A DNA stretch of 64,000 nt from Alteripontixanthobacter sp. (GTDB taxonomy: Bacteria > Pseudomonadota > Alphaproteobacteria > Sphingomonadales > Sphingomonadaceae). Made by a program: the position numbers and the translations under genes. The notes beneath the pieces are model-generated. The model had not been told where the DNA came from and made no database searches. It was given only the letters and a program-made list of their open reading frames with translations. Shown piece after piece: positions 1 to 8,971 of this stretch; positions within the stretch are counted from its first letter, which is position 1, and every line of letters starts with the position of its first letter. The stretch is taken from positions 992,001 to 1,056,000 of the forward strand of contig JBDVPM010000008.1 of the NCBI GenBank assembly GCA_039968605.1, read 5' to 3'.

Positions 1-351
1 CAGCAGCGCTTGCACCTTGTCCGCATCCGCACGGTCGGCGAGTTTTTCCAGGCTGGCGAGCCCTTCGGAGACGATCTCGTCCTCCCCTTCGGCCTCGCCC
101 ATCTCGATGAATTCCACCGCGTCGTTCATTTCGGAAGAGATGGTGCGCACGGTGCCGATGGCGGTTTCGAGCATCTTCTGCTCGCGGCTGATGGCCTGTG
201 CTTCCTTCGGATTGTCCCACAGATTGGGATCCTGCACCCGCGCATCGAGCTCGTCCAGTCGGCGCAGCGCAGCGTCCCAATCGAGTGACTGGCGAACGAG
301 AGCGAGCGCGGCTTCGATACGGTCGATTTGGGCCTGCCCTTCGGCACGCAT
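1..351 (-). CDS. prfB: Peptide chain release factor 2, N-terminal part (runs off the window)
   Basis: The reverse strand from ATG at 351 reads without a stop for 117 codons to the window edge. The translation starts MRAEGQAQIDRIEAAL and contains SLDWDAALRRLDELDA and DPNLWDNPKEAQAISRE, the acidic helical N-terminal domain of RF2, which releases peptides at UAA and UGA codons. E. coli prfB carries a programmed +1 frameshift near codon 26. Here the frame is open throughout, so that autoregulatory site is absent. The GGQ and SPF motifs lie outside the window. It is downstream of and co-oriented with mrcA (66 bp gap), so co-transcription is likely. Confidence 0.9.
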   Translation of the reverse strand, partial: MRAEGQAQIDRIEAALALVRQSLDWDAALRRLDELDARVQDPNLWDNPKEAQAISREQKMLETAIGTVRTISSEMNDAVEFIEMGEAEGEDEIVSEGLASLEKLADRADADKVQALL

Positions 352-417
352 TGGGTGTTCTCCGCAAAATTCTGTGATGGTGCGCTTAGCGAAGCGGGCG
401 AGCGAGGGGAAGCGTGG

Positions 418-2955
418 CTAGTACAGCCCGCCCTGCTCTTCCACGAAATCGTCAGGCTCCTCGCGGGTCTGGCGAGTGCTCGACGAGGTGGCTGCGCTCC
501 GGCCGCGGCGGATCAGCGCCAGGATTTCCTCGCGCCGTTCGGCAATCTCGTCCTGACGTGTCTTGCGCGGCGGTTCGGTATCCGGCTTGAAAGCCTCCCA
601 GATGATAGCCGCCTTGGGATCCGACGTCGGCCAGCCATCGTAAACCTGCTTGCCCGACCTGCGATCGACCCGCACCATGCGGACCCCGGCGGGCGCTACG
701 AACGGGTCGCCGCTCCAATGATCGCGCGATTCCTGGATGAACTTCTTGACGATGGGCGCGGCGATCGTGCCGCCTTGCGCATAGCCGCCCATATTGCGGG
801 GCTGATCGAAGCCCACATAAGTGCCGACCACGATGTCGCCCGACCCGCCGATGAACCACACGTCCTTGGGGCCCGTGGTGGTGCCCGTCTTGCCGAATAG
901 CGGCAGGTCCAAATCGCGCAGCACCGTCCCGGTTCCGCGCGTGACCACGCCGGTCAACATGTGCAGCGTCTGGAATGCGGTGCGGGCATCGAGCGCCTGT
1001 GTGCCCGCCGGGGCGATACGCGGCATCGGTGCACCGTCCCATTCAGCCATGTTGCAACCTTCGCATTCACGCTCATCAGCGCGCCAGATCACCTTGCCGC
1101 GGCGGTCCTGTACGTAGTCGATCAGGGTCGGATCGTTCAGCCGCCCATGATTGGCCAGCGCGCTATAGGCGTTGACCATCTTCATTACCGTGGTGTCCCC
1201 CGCACCAAGTGCGAAGGCGGGATAAGGGTCGTAGCTGCCGATATCGAGTTTTTCGAAAGTCTTGATGACATTCGGCATGCCCGAATCCATCGCGACCTGC
1301 ACCGTCATCACATTTTGCGATTGCTCGAGCCCGTAGCGGAGCGGAAATTCACCCGCGCGCCCGCCGCGGAAGCATTTCTCACCCAGATCGCTGCCCTGGT
1401 AATAGCAATAACGGCCATTGTTCACCTGCGTGGACGGTGTCATCCCGTTATCCAGCCCGGTTGCATAGACGAATGGCTTGATCGTGGACCCCGGCTGCCG
1501 CTTGGCTTGCGTGGCCCGATTGAACGCGCCCAGGCGGCTGTCGAACCCGCCCTGCATTGCCAGCACGCGCCCGGTTTGGGGGTTTTGAGCGACCAGTCCG
1601 CCAGATGCTTCCGGCACTGTGCGCACGCGCCAATTGGTTCCTTGCGGCGAAGCGGCGATCACGTCGCCCGCCTTCAGCGCGTTGGGTAGCCCGACCAGCG
1701 GATTCGTGTTGCCGTCCGAAAACCCGATCTGCGCGGAGGAGCCATTGCGCTCTGTCACCACCCCGATTTTCCAGTCCTGGTAATTGATATCGAGATAGGA
1801 ACTGCGCAGCTGGCTGTCCCAGTCGCCTGCATCGAGATCGATCGTGGCGATCGGCCCGTGCCATCCACGATTGCCGTGATACCTCAGCAGACCCTGCCGC
1901 AGCGCCACCCGCGCAGCATCCTGCAGCTCTGCATCGAGCGAGGTGCGGACCCACAGGCCGCCAGCATAGACGCTGTTCCTGTTCTTGCCGTCCTCTGCCG
2001 TTTCACCGAATTTCTCGATCAGCTGGCGGCGCACCTCTTCCATGAAATAGCCAGCGTCGACCGACGGGGTGAGTGCGCGCATCGGTTGCAACCCCAACGG
2101 CTGCGATTTGGCTGCGCTCGCCTCTGCCTGTGTTACGAAATCATTGGCTACCATCTGGTCGAGCACGAAATTGCGCCGCGCTAAGGCGACATCTTCCTGT
2201 CCCGAGCGGCCATAGCGTTCGGGCGCCTTCGGCAGGATCGCGAGGAAAGCGATCTCGTGCAGATCGAGATCGCCCACATCCTTGTCGAAATAGGCGCGCG
2301 ATGCGGCCTGCACCCCGTAGGACCGGCGGCCCAGCGGTATCTCGTTGAGATACAGCTCGAGAATCTGCTGCTTGTTCAGCACGCCTTCGATGCGGCGCGC
2401 GAGCAGCATTTCCTTCAATTTGCGAGTGACCGAATATTCGTTCGACAGCAGAATATTCTTGGCCACCTGCTGGGTGATGGTGGAGCCGCCGACCGCTCGC
2501 TCGTCCGACCCCATCTTGCCGACATAATCGATCACTGCGCCGGCCAGGCCGCCGGCATCGATCCCGCCATGGCTGAAGAAAGTCTTGTCCTCCGCCGCCA
2601 GATACGCCTCGATCAAGGTTTCGGGAAAATCGCCATATTGCAGCTGGACCCGCCGCTCGCGCGCATAGGAGTGGACGATTTCGCCATCGATGCCGCGCAC
2701 CACGGTGGGCAGCGGGGGTTCGTAATCCAGCAGCGTTTCGGCATCGGGCAGATTGCGGGCGAGCAGCGCCCACCCGGCCAGCCAGACGATCAGCAACGCC
2801 GCCAGGGCATAGCCGCCCCAACGGAACCAGCGCCGCTCGCGCCAATTGCCCGCGAACCACGCGGCAACGCCGCTCGCTTCGCGCCGGATGCGCAGGGTGA
2901 ACGAATTTTCAGCGGTAGTTTCAGCCATGATCGGGCGGTGCCCTAGCACGGCCAA
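418..2955 (-). CDS. mrcA: Penicillin-binding protein 1A (bifunctional glycosyltransferase/transpeptidase)
   Basis: Class A PBP that polymerises lipid II and cross-links peptidoglycan at the periplasmic face of the inner membrane. There is a short cytoplasmic tail, one membrane segment (about residues 47-66), then a GT51 domain with EDKTFFSHGG (catalytic Glu about 122), GGSTITQQVAKN, RKLKE and ILELYLNEIPLG. The transpeptidase domain shows QPGSTIKPF (SxxK), SQN (SxN) and GKTGTT (KTG). The length of 845 aa is typical of alphaproteobacterial PBP1A. ATG at 2955 is used; a second in-frame ATG at 2928 (MAETTAEN) is equally possible, as neither has a strong ribosome site. It lies between the upstream amidase and prfB, all on the minus strand. 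Confidence 0.95.
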   Translation of the reverse strand: MAVLGHRPIMAETTAENSFTLRIRREASGVAAWFAGNWRERRWFRWGGYALAALLIVWLAGWALLARNLPDAETLLDYEPPLPTVVRGIDGEIVHSYARERRVQLQYGDFPETLIEAYLAAEDKTFFSHGGIDAGGLAGAVIDYVGKMGSDERAVGGSTITQQVAKNILLSNEYSVTRKLKEMLLARRIEGVLNKQQILELYLNEIPLGRRSYGVQAASRAYFDKDVGDLDLHEIAFLAILPKAPERYGRSGQEDVALARRNFVLDQMVANDFVTQAEASAAKSQPLGLQPMRALTPSVDAGYFMEEVRRQLIEKFGETAEDGKNRNSVYAGGLWVRTSLDAELQDAARVALRQGLLRYHGNRGWHGPIATIDLDAGDWDSQLRSSYLDINYQDWKIGVVTERNGSSAQIGFSDGNTNPLVGLPNALKAGDVIAASPQGTNWRVRTVPEASGGLVAQNPQTGRVLAMQGGFDSRLGAFNRATQAKRQPGSTIKPFVYATGLDNGMTPSTQVNNGRYCYYQGSDLGEKCFRGGRAGEFPLRYGLEQSQNVMTVQVAMDSGMPNVIKTFEKLDIGSYDPYPAFALGAGDTTVMKMVNAYSALANHGRLNDPTLIDYVQDRRGKVIWRADERECEGCNMAEWDGAPMPRIAPAGTQALDARTAFQTLHMLTGVVTRGTGTVLRDLDLPLFGKTGTTTGPKDVWFIGGSGDIVVGTYVGFDQPRNMGGYAQGGTIAAPIVKKFIQESRDHWSGDPFVAPAGVRMVRVDRRSGKQVYDGWPTSDPKAAIIWEAFKPDTEPPRKTRQDEIAERREEILALIRRGRSAATSSSTRQTREEPDDFVEEQGGLY

Positions 2956-3000
2956 TCTGACTCGCGCCAGAACGGAATGCGGCCGGGCTGCCTCGCCGAC

Positions 3001-3861
3001 TCAGCCTTCGGTTTGCCGGGCCAGGAATATCCGGATCGAGCGCGCCATCACGCTGGCAAAATCGCCGCGCCCCTCTTCCGACAGCAGCCGCTCCGCATCG
3101 TCGGGATTGGTGATATAACCTGCCTCGTACAGTACGGCGGGAACGTCTGGGGCGCGGAGTACGGCCAGCTCAGCAGAACGGCGGGCCTGCGGGTGAAACG
3201 CCAGCGTTCCTCGGCCCTCGCGGGTGATCAGGCTGGCCAGTTCGGAGGCACCCTGCTGCGTGCGCCGCTGCGACAATTCTACGAGAATATCGCTGACTTG
3301 CTGGCTTTGCCCTTCGATCCGCACCCCGTTCAACCGGTCGGCATTGTTTTCCCGTTCGGCAAAGCGCGCCGCCGCTTCGCTCGATGCCTCGCTCGACAGG
3401 GTATAGATGCTTGCGCCGCTGACCCCGATTTCCTCTCCGGCGGAATCGGCGTGGATCGACACGAACAGATCGGCATTCATGCGCCGCGCGATTTCGGGGC
3501 GTTCCTGCAGAACAAGGAACCGGTCGTCCTCGCGCGTCAACGCCACCCGGATTCCGCCCTGTTCGACCAACTCGTCGCGCAGAGCCTTTGCGAGGCCCAG
3601 CACCACGTCCTTTTCGCGCAAACCCTCGCCGCTGGCGCCCGGATCCTTACCGCCATGGCCGGCATCGATAATAACCAGCGGGCGCGAATTGTCCTGCGGT
3701 CCGTAGATTTCGGGGAGATCGACCTGCGCGCCCGCATCCGGCAGGATCAGGCGGAGCACATAGCCGCGTCCCAGCTCCGGAACCGGCACGAGTGCCGCCA
3801 GCGCTATGATGAGCACTACGGGGGCAAGAAAAACCAGCCATATCTGCAATCGCGGCGACAT
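3001..3861 (-). CDS. N-acetylmuramoyl-L-alanine amidase (Amidase_3)
   Basis: Zinc amidase that cleaves the lactyl-peptide bond of peptidoglycan, usually during daughter-cell separation. The start at 3861 gives a protein of 286 aa with one N-terminal hydrophobic segment (IWLVFLAPVVLIIALAAL, about 7-24), an anchor or uncleaved signal. Amidase_3 signatures: IDAGHGGKDPG (Zn His69), Glu83 in LREKD, VSIHADS (His137) and LYEAGYITN (catalytic Glu246). The frame stays open upstream to 3945, but the added residues would precede the membrane segment without family resemblance. There is no AMIN domain, so this is a minimal AmiC-like enzyme. It is followed after about 45 bp by mrcA, a cell-wall gene pair. 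Confidence 0.92.
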   Translation of the reverse strand: MSPRLQIWLVFLAPVVLIIALAALVPVPELGRGYVLRLILPDAGAQVDLPEIYGPQDNSRPLVIIDAGHGGKDPGASGEGLREKDVVLGLAKALRDELVEQGGIRVALTREDDRFLVLQERPEIARRMNADLFVSIHADSAGEEIGVSGASIYTLSSEASSEAAARFAERENNADRLNGVRIEGQSQQVSDILVELSQRRTQQGASELASLITREGRGTLAFHPQARRSAELAVLRAPDVPAVLYEAGYITNPDDAERLLSEEGRGDFASVMARSIRIFLARQTEG

Positions 3862-4379
3862 GATGCAGCCTGTTAGGGGCAGTATGGTAAACAACGCAAT
3901 AAGGGGCCGCGCCCGAAGCTGGAACAATGTTGCGATGCAGCACAAAATGGCCGGCTCAATTCTCGCATGATTATTGCGTAGCGCGGGTCAATTCGGTTGT
4001 GCGGTTCCGCCAGTGGTGCTACCCGCACGGCATCCGGAAGTACGCCTTGTCCATGGATGGACTGGCAGAAGCTTTCGGCACCGCCCCGAACAAGGGCGGC
4101 AAGACGACAGGTTGATGCCGAATATGAGTACCCCCTCCCCGAACCTGCCGATGGTGCCGCATGGCTCCGTCGCTGCATGGCCGGGCCGGGAAGCGCTACA
4201 AACGCGCTACTCTCTTCGCGCAGACACAGCATTCCGGGGTGGCACAATGGCGTGTCATATCCGGCTTTCATTCGCCCGCACCGCCTCGCGCGGATCGGGC
4301 AATCACACAATTAGGCGCAACCCGGCGGCAGGCTGTTTATCGGCCATCGCCCCACCCGGCTGCGCCCGGAGAATATCTA
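3862..4379. promoter_or_regulatory. 518-bp divergent intergenic region / RNase E 5' leader
   Basis: This is the only gap over 300 bp. It separates the divergently transcribed amidase and RNase E genes and must hold both promoters. Short frames cross it, but none resembles a known protein or has a convincing start. A 6-bp inverted repeat (4081-4086 with 4094-4099, CCGCCC/GGGCGG, 7-nt loop) lies about 280 bp before the rne start. Long structured rne leaders mediate autoregulation in E. coli, so a long leader here is plausible, but that is inference. No transcription start can be assigned by eye. Confidence 0.5.
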
Positions 4380-7196
4380 ATGGCAACGCGTATGTTGATC
4401 GACGCGCGCCACACCGAAGAAACGCGTGTGGCCGTCCTCAAGGGAAACCGGATTGAGGAATTCGATTTTGAATCTGCCGAACACAAGCAGATCAAGGGCA
4501 ATATCTACCTCGCCAAGGTTACCAGGGTAGAACCATCGCTGCAGGCCGCTTTCGTCGATTTCGGCGGAAACCGGCACGGCTTCCTGGCCTTCAGCGAAAT
4601 TCACCCAGACTATTATCAGATACCCAAGGAAGACCGCGAGCAGTTGCTGGCCGAAGAGGCCGAGGCTGCCGAGGAAGAAGCGCGCCTGCGTTCCGAGGAC
4701 GAGGACGAAGGCAACCTTCCCGGCGACGAATATGACGCCGAAGACGATGAAAGCGCCGAGGCGCTGGCCGAAGACCTTGCCGAAGACGGCATGGAAGAAG
4801 TCGATACGTCGGACAAGGACAAGGTCGCTACGATCGAAGAGGGCCAGGTCGATGGCGACGACGATTCGGATGATGACGACGATTCCGATGACGACGATGA
4901 GACCGAAGACGGTGATAATGGCGACGGGAATGGCCGGGGCCGCCGTGGCCGGGGCCGTCATCGCCGCCAGGGCAAGGGGCGCGGCGACAAGCGCGGCAAA
5001 GGCGGCAATCGCAGCCGCGCCAAGCAGGTCGACGAAGTGCGCGCCAAGCGTCAGGCGCTGCGTCGTCGCTACAAGATCCAGGACGTCATCCAGCGCCGCC
5101 AGGTGTTGCTCGTCCAGGTGGTGAAGGAAGAGCGCGGCAATAAGGGCGCTGCGCTGACCACCTATCTCAGCCTTGCAGGCCGCTATACCGTGCTGATGCC
5201 GAACAGCTCCAGCGGCGGCGGCATCAGCCGCAAAATCGCCAGTTCGGGCGATCGCAAGCGGCTCAAGCAGGTCGTCAGCGATCTCAGCCTACCCAAGAGC
5301 ATGGGCCTGATCGTGCGCACTGCGGGTCTCAGCCGGACCAAGGCAGAGATCAAGCGTGACTTCGATTATCTCGCCCGGCTGTGGGACGAAATTCGCGAAA
5401 AGACGCTCGGCTCCAGCGCGCCCAATCTGGTCCATTCGGATAGCGACCTGATCAAGCGCGCCATTCGCGACCTGTATAATCGCGAGATCGAGGAAGTAAT
5501 CGTCGAAGGCGAGGACGGCTATAAATCGGCCAAGTCCTTCATGAAGATGCTGATGCCCAGCCATGCGCGCCGGGTGAAGGCCTATTCCGACCCGGTCCCC
5601 TTGTTCCAGCGTTACGGCGCGGAAGACCAGCTGCGCGCGATGTACGATCCGGTCGTGCAGCTCAAATCCGGTGGCTATCTGGTCATCAACCCGACCGAGG
5701 CGCTGGTATCGATCGATATCAACTCCGGCCGTTCCACCAAGGAGCACGGGATCGAGGCGACCGCCACGGCGACCAATCTGGAAGCCGCCAAGGAAATCGC
5801 CCGCCAGCTGCGCCTGCGCGATATGGCCGGGCTGGTCGTGATCGATTTCATCGACATGGATTACAATTCCAACGTCCGCAAAGTCGAACGCGCGATGAAG
5901 GATGCCCTGAAGAACGACCGCGCGCGGATCCAGGTCGGCCGGATTTCCAGCTTCGGCCTGATGGAAATGAGCCGCCAGCGTCTGCGTACCGGCGTGCTCG
6001 AAGCCTCCACCCGCGAATGTCCGCATTGCGACGGCACCGGGCTGGTCCGCACCGCGTCGAGCGCAGGCCTATCCGCCCTGCGCCTGATCGAGGACGAGGC
6101 GGCAAAGGGTAAAGGCTCTGCCATCACCCTGCGCGCCAGCACGGAAGCGGCAGTCTACCTGCTCAATTCCAAGCGCGCCGAGTTGCAGGAGATCGAAGAT
6201 CGCTACCATGTCGGCGTGGAAGTGGTGCCGGAAGGCGAGGATGAGGGCGCCAAGATGAGCGTGACCAGCTCCGGCCCCCGCCCCGCCGAACGCCCTGACT
6301 TCGAACCGATCATCGAGGAAGATGACGACGACGAAGAAGAAGAGCAGGAGGCGGTTACCTCCGATCGCTACGATGACGAAGACGAGGGCGACCGCCCGAA
6401 AAAACGTCGCCGCCGCAGCCGTGGTGGCCGGGGTCGCAACAAGCGTCGGGATGGATCGGACGAGCAGAGTTCCGACGAGAATTCGGACGAGAATTCCAAT
6501 GAGGGATCGGGCGATGGGTCTTCGGACGACCGGTCTTCCGATGGCCAGCGTTCGGACGATGATGGCGAGGACAAGCCCCGGAAACGCCGCCGCCGTGGTG
6601 GCCGTGGGCGCGGCCGCAAAAACCGCGACGAGCAAAACGACGAGCAAAACAGCGACATCGCCGAGGCTGCGGACAATCTCGAAGACGTTTCGGAGCAGAT
6701 GAAGGACGATATCGCCGTGGTCGCAGGCCCGGACGATTCGCCCGAAACCGCCGAGGCCGCTGCCGAAGAAGACGCCAAGCCCAAGCGCAAGCCGCGCCGT
6801 AAAAAGGCCGAACCCAAGGTAGATCACTCGGCCGAAAGCGAAGCGACCGAAGCACCGGCAGCCGAGGAAAAACCCAAGCGCAAGCCGCGCAAGAAGGCCG
6901 CTCCGAAGGCAGGCGCTGCCAAGGCTGGCGTTCCGAAGGCTGAAAAGACCGCCGATACCGAACCGGCAGCCGATAGCGACGCTCCGGCGGAAAAGCCCAA
7001 GCGCAAACCGCGCAAGAAGCCTGCTGCGAAGAAGGCCGAAGCGGCTGAGGAGGTCTCCGAGCAATTGAAGGACGACATCGCAGTTGTGGCCGGTCCCGAA
7101 GGCACCGCTCAGACAGCCGAGGCCGAGGCAGACAACACGGTCAAGCCTGCCGGCAAGCCCCGCAAGGGCTGGTGGCAGCGCACCTTCGGCGAATAA
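4380..7196 (+). CDS. rne: Ribonuclease E with split S1 domain, low-complexity tail and GWW motif
   Basis: Endoribonuclease E, the degradosome scaffold, 938 aa. ATG at 4380 follows CGGAGA and gives the family start MATRMLIDARHTEETRV. The S1 domain (from about residue 35) is interrupted at about 90-240 by an acidic then Arg/Gly-rich insert. The DNase I-like domain carries the metal ligands Asp446 (SIDINSGRS) and Asp489 (VIDFIDMDY). The Zn-link is CPHCDGTG (Cys547/Cys550). The tail from about 640 alternates acidic blocks, R-rich blocks (KKRRRRSRGG) and KPKRKPRKK repeats. A 15-residue motif occurs twice (770-784 and 892-906). The end, KGWWQRTFGE, carries the GWW motif that binds PNPase in Caulobacter RNase E. 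The frame opens upstream to 4161, but those residues are not family-like. Confidence 0.97.
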   Translation: MATRMLIDARHTEETRVAVLKGNRIEEFDFESAEHKQIKGNIYLAKVTRVEPSLQAAFVDFGGNRHGFLAFSEIHPDYYQIPKEDREQLLAEEAEAAEEEARLRSEDEDEGNLPGDEYDAEDDESAEALAEDLAEDGMEEVDTSDKDKVATIEEGQVDGDDDSDDDDDSDDDDETEDGDNGDGNGRGRRGRGRHRRQGKGRGDKRGKGGNRSRAKQVDEVRAKRQALRRRYKIQDVIQRRQVLLVQVVKEERGNKGAALTTYLSLAGRYTVLMPNSSSGGGISRKIASSGDRKRLKQVVSDLSLPKSMGLIVRTAGLSRTKAEIKRDFDYLARLWDEIREKTLGSSAPNLVHSDSDLIKRAIRDLYNREIEEVIVEGEDGYKSAKSFMKMLMPSHARRVKAYSDPVPLFQRYGAEDQLRAMYDPVVQLKSGGYLVINPTEALVSIDINSGRSTKEHGIEATATATNLEAAKEIARQLRLRDMAGLVVIDFIDMDYNSNVRKVERAMKDALKNDRARIQVGRISSFGLMEMSRQRLRTGVLEASTRECPHCDGTGLVRTASSAGLSALRLIEDEAAKGKGSAITLRASTEAAVYLLNSKRAELQEIEDRYHVGVEVVPEGEDEGAKMSVTSSGPRPAERPDFEPIIEEDDDDEEEEQEAVTSDRYDDEDEGDRPKKRRRRSRGGRGRNKRRDGSDEQSSDENSDENSNEGSGDGSSDDRSSDGQRSDDDGEDKPRKRRRRGGRGRGRKNRDEQNDEQNSDIAEAADNLEDVSEQMKDDIAVVAGPDDSPETAEAAAEEDAKPKRKPRRKKAEPKVDHSAESEATEAPAAEEKPKRKPRKKAAPKAGAAKAGVPKAEKTADTEPAADSDAPAEKPKRKPRKKPAAKKAEAAEEVSEQLKDDIAVVAGPEGTAQTAEAEADNTVKPAGKPRKGWWQRTFGE

Positions 7197-7211
7197 GCCG
7201 AAACACCCAGA

Positions 7212-7254
7212 CAAAAAAGGGCGGGTCGCTGCAATGCGGCCCGCCCTTTCTTTT
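7212..7254. terminator. Rho-independent, probably bidirectional terminator after rne
   Basis: An 11-bp stem (7219-7229 with 7236-7246, GGGCGGGTCGC/GCGGCCCGCCC, one G-T pair) with a 6-nt loop follows the rne stop by about 22 bp. It is flanked on the left by an A run (7213-7218) and on the right by TTTCTTTT (7247-7254). It can therefore terminate rne on the plus strand. Its A run becomes a U run on the minus strand, where it would face transcription coming through from the opposite side. Confidence 0.9.
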
Positions 7255-7280
7255 GGGTGCTGTTACGTGAACAGGCGAGC

Positions 7281-7916
7281 CTAAGCCCGCGCCTTCACGC
7301 CGACACCCCATTCCATCCATCCCAGCGGGCGCGGCGTTTTTGGTGCATAGCCTTCGCCCATCGGCTCGGTGTCGAAACCGCCGCCGCGCACTGCTTCTGT
7401 AATTGGCCGGGTCAGGTGGCAGCCCCCGCCAATCGGCTTCCAGATCGGTTCGATCCGGTCCTGCCACTTCGCCACGTCCGCATCCGGCGCGCGGCCATGT
7501 TCCAGGAACAGCAGTTTCCCGCCTGGCCGCAGGATCCGCCGCATCTCGCGCACGACCTGCGCCTGATCCGCAACCGAGCACATGGTATAGGTGCACACCA
7601 CCGTATCGAAGCTGGCATCATCGAAGGGAATATCCTCCCCCACCCCATCGCGTATATCGGCGGGCCAACCCTTCCTTTCGGCTTCTGCCCGGGCATATTC
7701 GAGCAGCTTCCCGCCGGGATCGATCCCGGCATAGCTGGTGACCGCACTTGCGTCGTAAAATTGCTGGTTGATGCCGCCGCCGCAGCCGATCTCGAACACA
7801 TCGCCCCGCGCAAGCGGAACGACCTGACTGCGAAGCTTCATGATCTGCGGCGAACCGCAGGCAAACTTTATAAGCCGGGGGACCGCATGTGCTTCCCAGA
7901 AATTTCCGAAGCCCAT
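7281..7916 (-). CDS. Class I SAM-dependent methyltransferase
   Basis: 211-aa Methyltransf_11-type protein resembling the UbiE/METTL7 group. SAM-binding motif I is FEIGCGGG, with the acidic motif II residue in YAGIDPGG. Motif III/IV is FDTVVCTYTMCSV, followed by RILRPGGKLLFLEHGR. The substrate cannot be inferred. The start at 7916 (MGFGNFWEAHAVPRL) is preceded by AAGGAAA at a suitable distance; a longer frame reaches 8015 but would overlap the divergent dehalogenase gene. It is transcribed away from the dehalogenase with a 65-bp shared promoter region. Confidence 0.85.
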   Translation of the reverse strand: MGFGNFWEAHAVPRLIKFACGSPQIMKLRSQVVPLARGDVFEIGCGGGINQQFYDASAVTSYAGIDPGGKLLEYARAEAERKGWPADIRDGVGEDIPFDDASFDTVVCTYTMCSVADQAQVVREMRRILRPGGKLLFLEHGRAPDADVAKWQDRIEPIWKPIGGGCHLTRPITEAVRGGGFDTEPMGEGYAPKTPRPLGWMEWGVGVKARA

Positions 7917-7981
7917 GCGATTTCCTTTGCAATTGATGAGGCTGACGGCATCATAGCACACGCCTTGGGAGGGACTACATA

Positions 7982-8878
7982 GTGAGCAAGCCGTATCGCA
8001 CGCCGGACGAGGCATTTGCGAACATACCCGATTACCCGTTCAACCCGCGCTACCACGTGCTCGACGACGGGTTGCGGCTGCACTACCTCGACGAAGGGCC
8101 GCGCGATGTCACGCCGATATTGATGATGCATGGGGAGCCGAGCTGGAGTTACCTCTATCGCCACATGATCGGTCCGGTGGTGGAGGCCGGGTACCGCGTG
8201 ATCGCGCCCGATCTGATCGGCTTCGGCAAATCGGACAAGCCCACATCGAAATCGGATTACACCTATGCCGGACACGTCGCCTGGCTGCGCGAATGGTTCG
8301 AAGCGATGGGGCTGAAAAACGTCGTCCTTGCCTGCCAGGATTGGGGCTCGCTGATCGGGCTGCGGCTGGTTGCCGCCATGCCCGATCGCTTCGCCGCCGT
8401 CACACTTGCCAATGGCGGACTGCCTGCCGGGCAGGAGCCTCCGCCAGCCTTCGCCAAATGGCGCGCCTTTTCGAAATACAGCCCGGTTTTCCCGATTGGG
8501 AAGATCCTGCAAGGGGCGACAGTCCGTGAATTGAGCGATGCCGAAGTCGCCGCCTATGATGCCCCCTTCCCTACCCGCGCCAGCAAAGCGGGTGCTCGCA
8601 TTTTCCCATCGCTGGTTCCGCTCGGCCCGAACGAGGCGGTGCCAGACCAACTGGAAGCGTGGAAAGTGCTGGAACAATTCGACAAGCCGTTCACTTGCGC
8701 ATTCAGCGACAAAGATCCGGTAACGCGCGGCGGAGATGCGGCGTTCAAGGACCGTGTGCCCGGCGCGCGCAACAACGACCTGCACCGCACCCTGTCGGGC
8801 CATCACTTCATTCAGGAGGACGATCCGCAAGGCTTCGTCGCTGCGATACTCGATACGGCGAAGAAGGCGGGGGTCTGA
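7982..8878 (+). CDS. dhmA: Haloalkane dehalogenase (HLD-I type)
   Basis: Alpha/beta hydrolase that hydrolyses carbon-halogen bonds to an alcohol and halide, 298 aa. The expected catalytic set is present: nucleophile Asp120 in ACQDWGS, adjacent halide-binding Trp121, a cap-domain Trp160 (FAKW), acid Asp243 in SDKDPVT and base His275 in SGHHFIQE. The oxyanion motif HGEPSWS is at 50-56. An acid downstream of the cap and a cap-domain Trp fit subfamily I (DhlA/DhmA). The start codon is GTG, preceded by GGAGGGA. Real substrates are uncertain, because many chromosomal homologues have no known natural halide. Some family members are only epoxide-hydrolase-like, but the QDW motif argues for dehalogenase. 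Confidence 0.88.
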   Translation: MSKPYRTPDEAFANIPDYPFNPRYHVLDDGLRLHYLDEGPRDVTPILMMHGEPSWSYLYRHMIGPVVEAGYRVIAPDLIGFGKSDKPTSKSDYTYAGHVAWLREWFEAMGLKNVVLACQDWGSLIGLRLVAAMPDRFAAVTLANGGLPAGQEPPPAFAKWRAFSKYSPVFPIGKILQGATVRELSDAEVAAYDAPFPTRASKAGARIFPSLVPLGPNEAVPDQLEAWKVLEQFDKPFTCAFSDKDPVTRGGDAAFKDRVPGARNNDLHRTLSGHHFIQEDDPQGFVAAILDTAKKAGV

Positions 8879-8971
8879 CTTGCGGCGCGTCACCTGAGCC
8901 AGCGCGCTTTTCGCTTGCTCATCACTGCCCCGGCTTTACATCGCGATGCGATCAATAACGGATAGGCCGCG

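Noticed and set aside
1-351. Programmed frameshift in prfB
   Set aside because: No in-frame stop interrupts the first 117 codons, so the E. coli type shift is absent in the visible part.
4161-4379. N-terminal extension of RNase E by 73 codons
   Set aside because: The family start MATRMLIDARHTEETRV and a ribosome site lie at 4380; the extension is Arg/Gly-rich noise.
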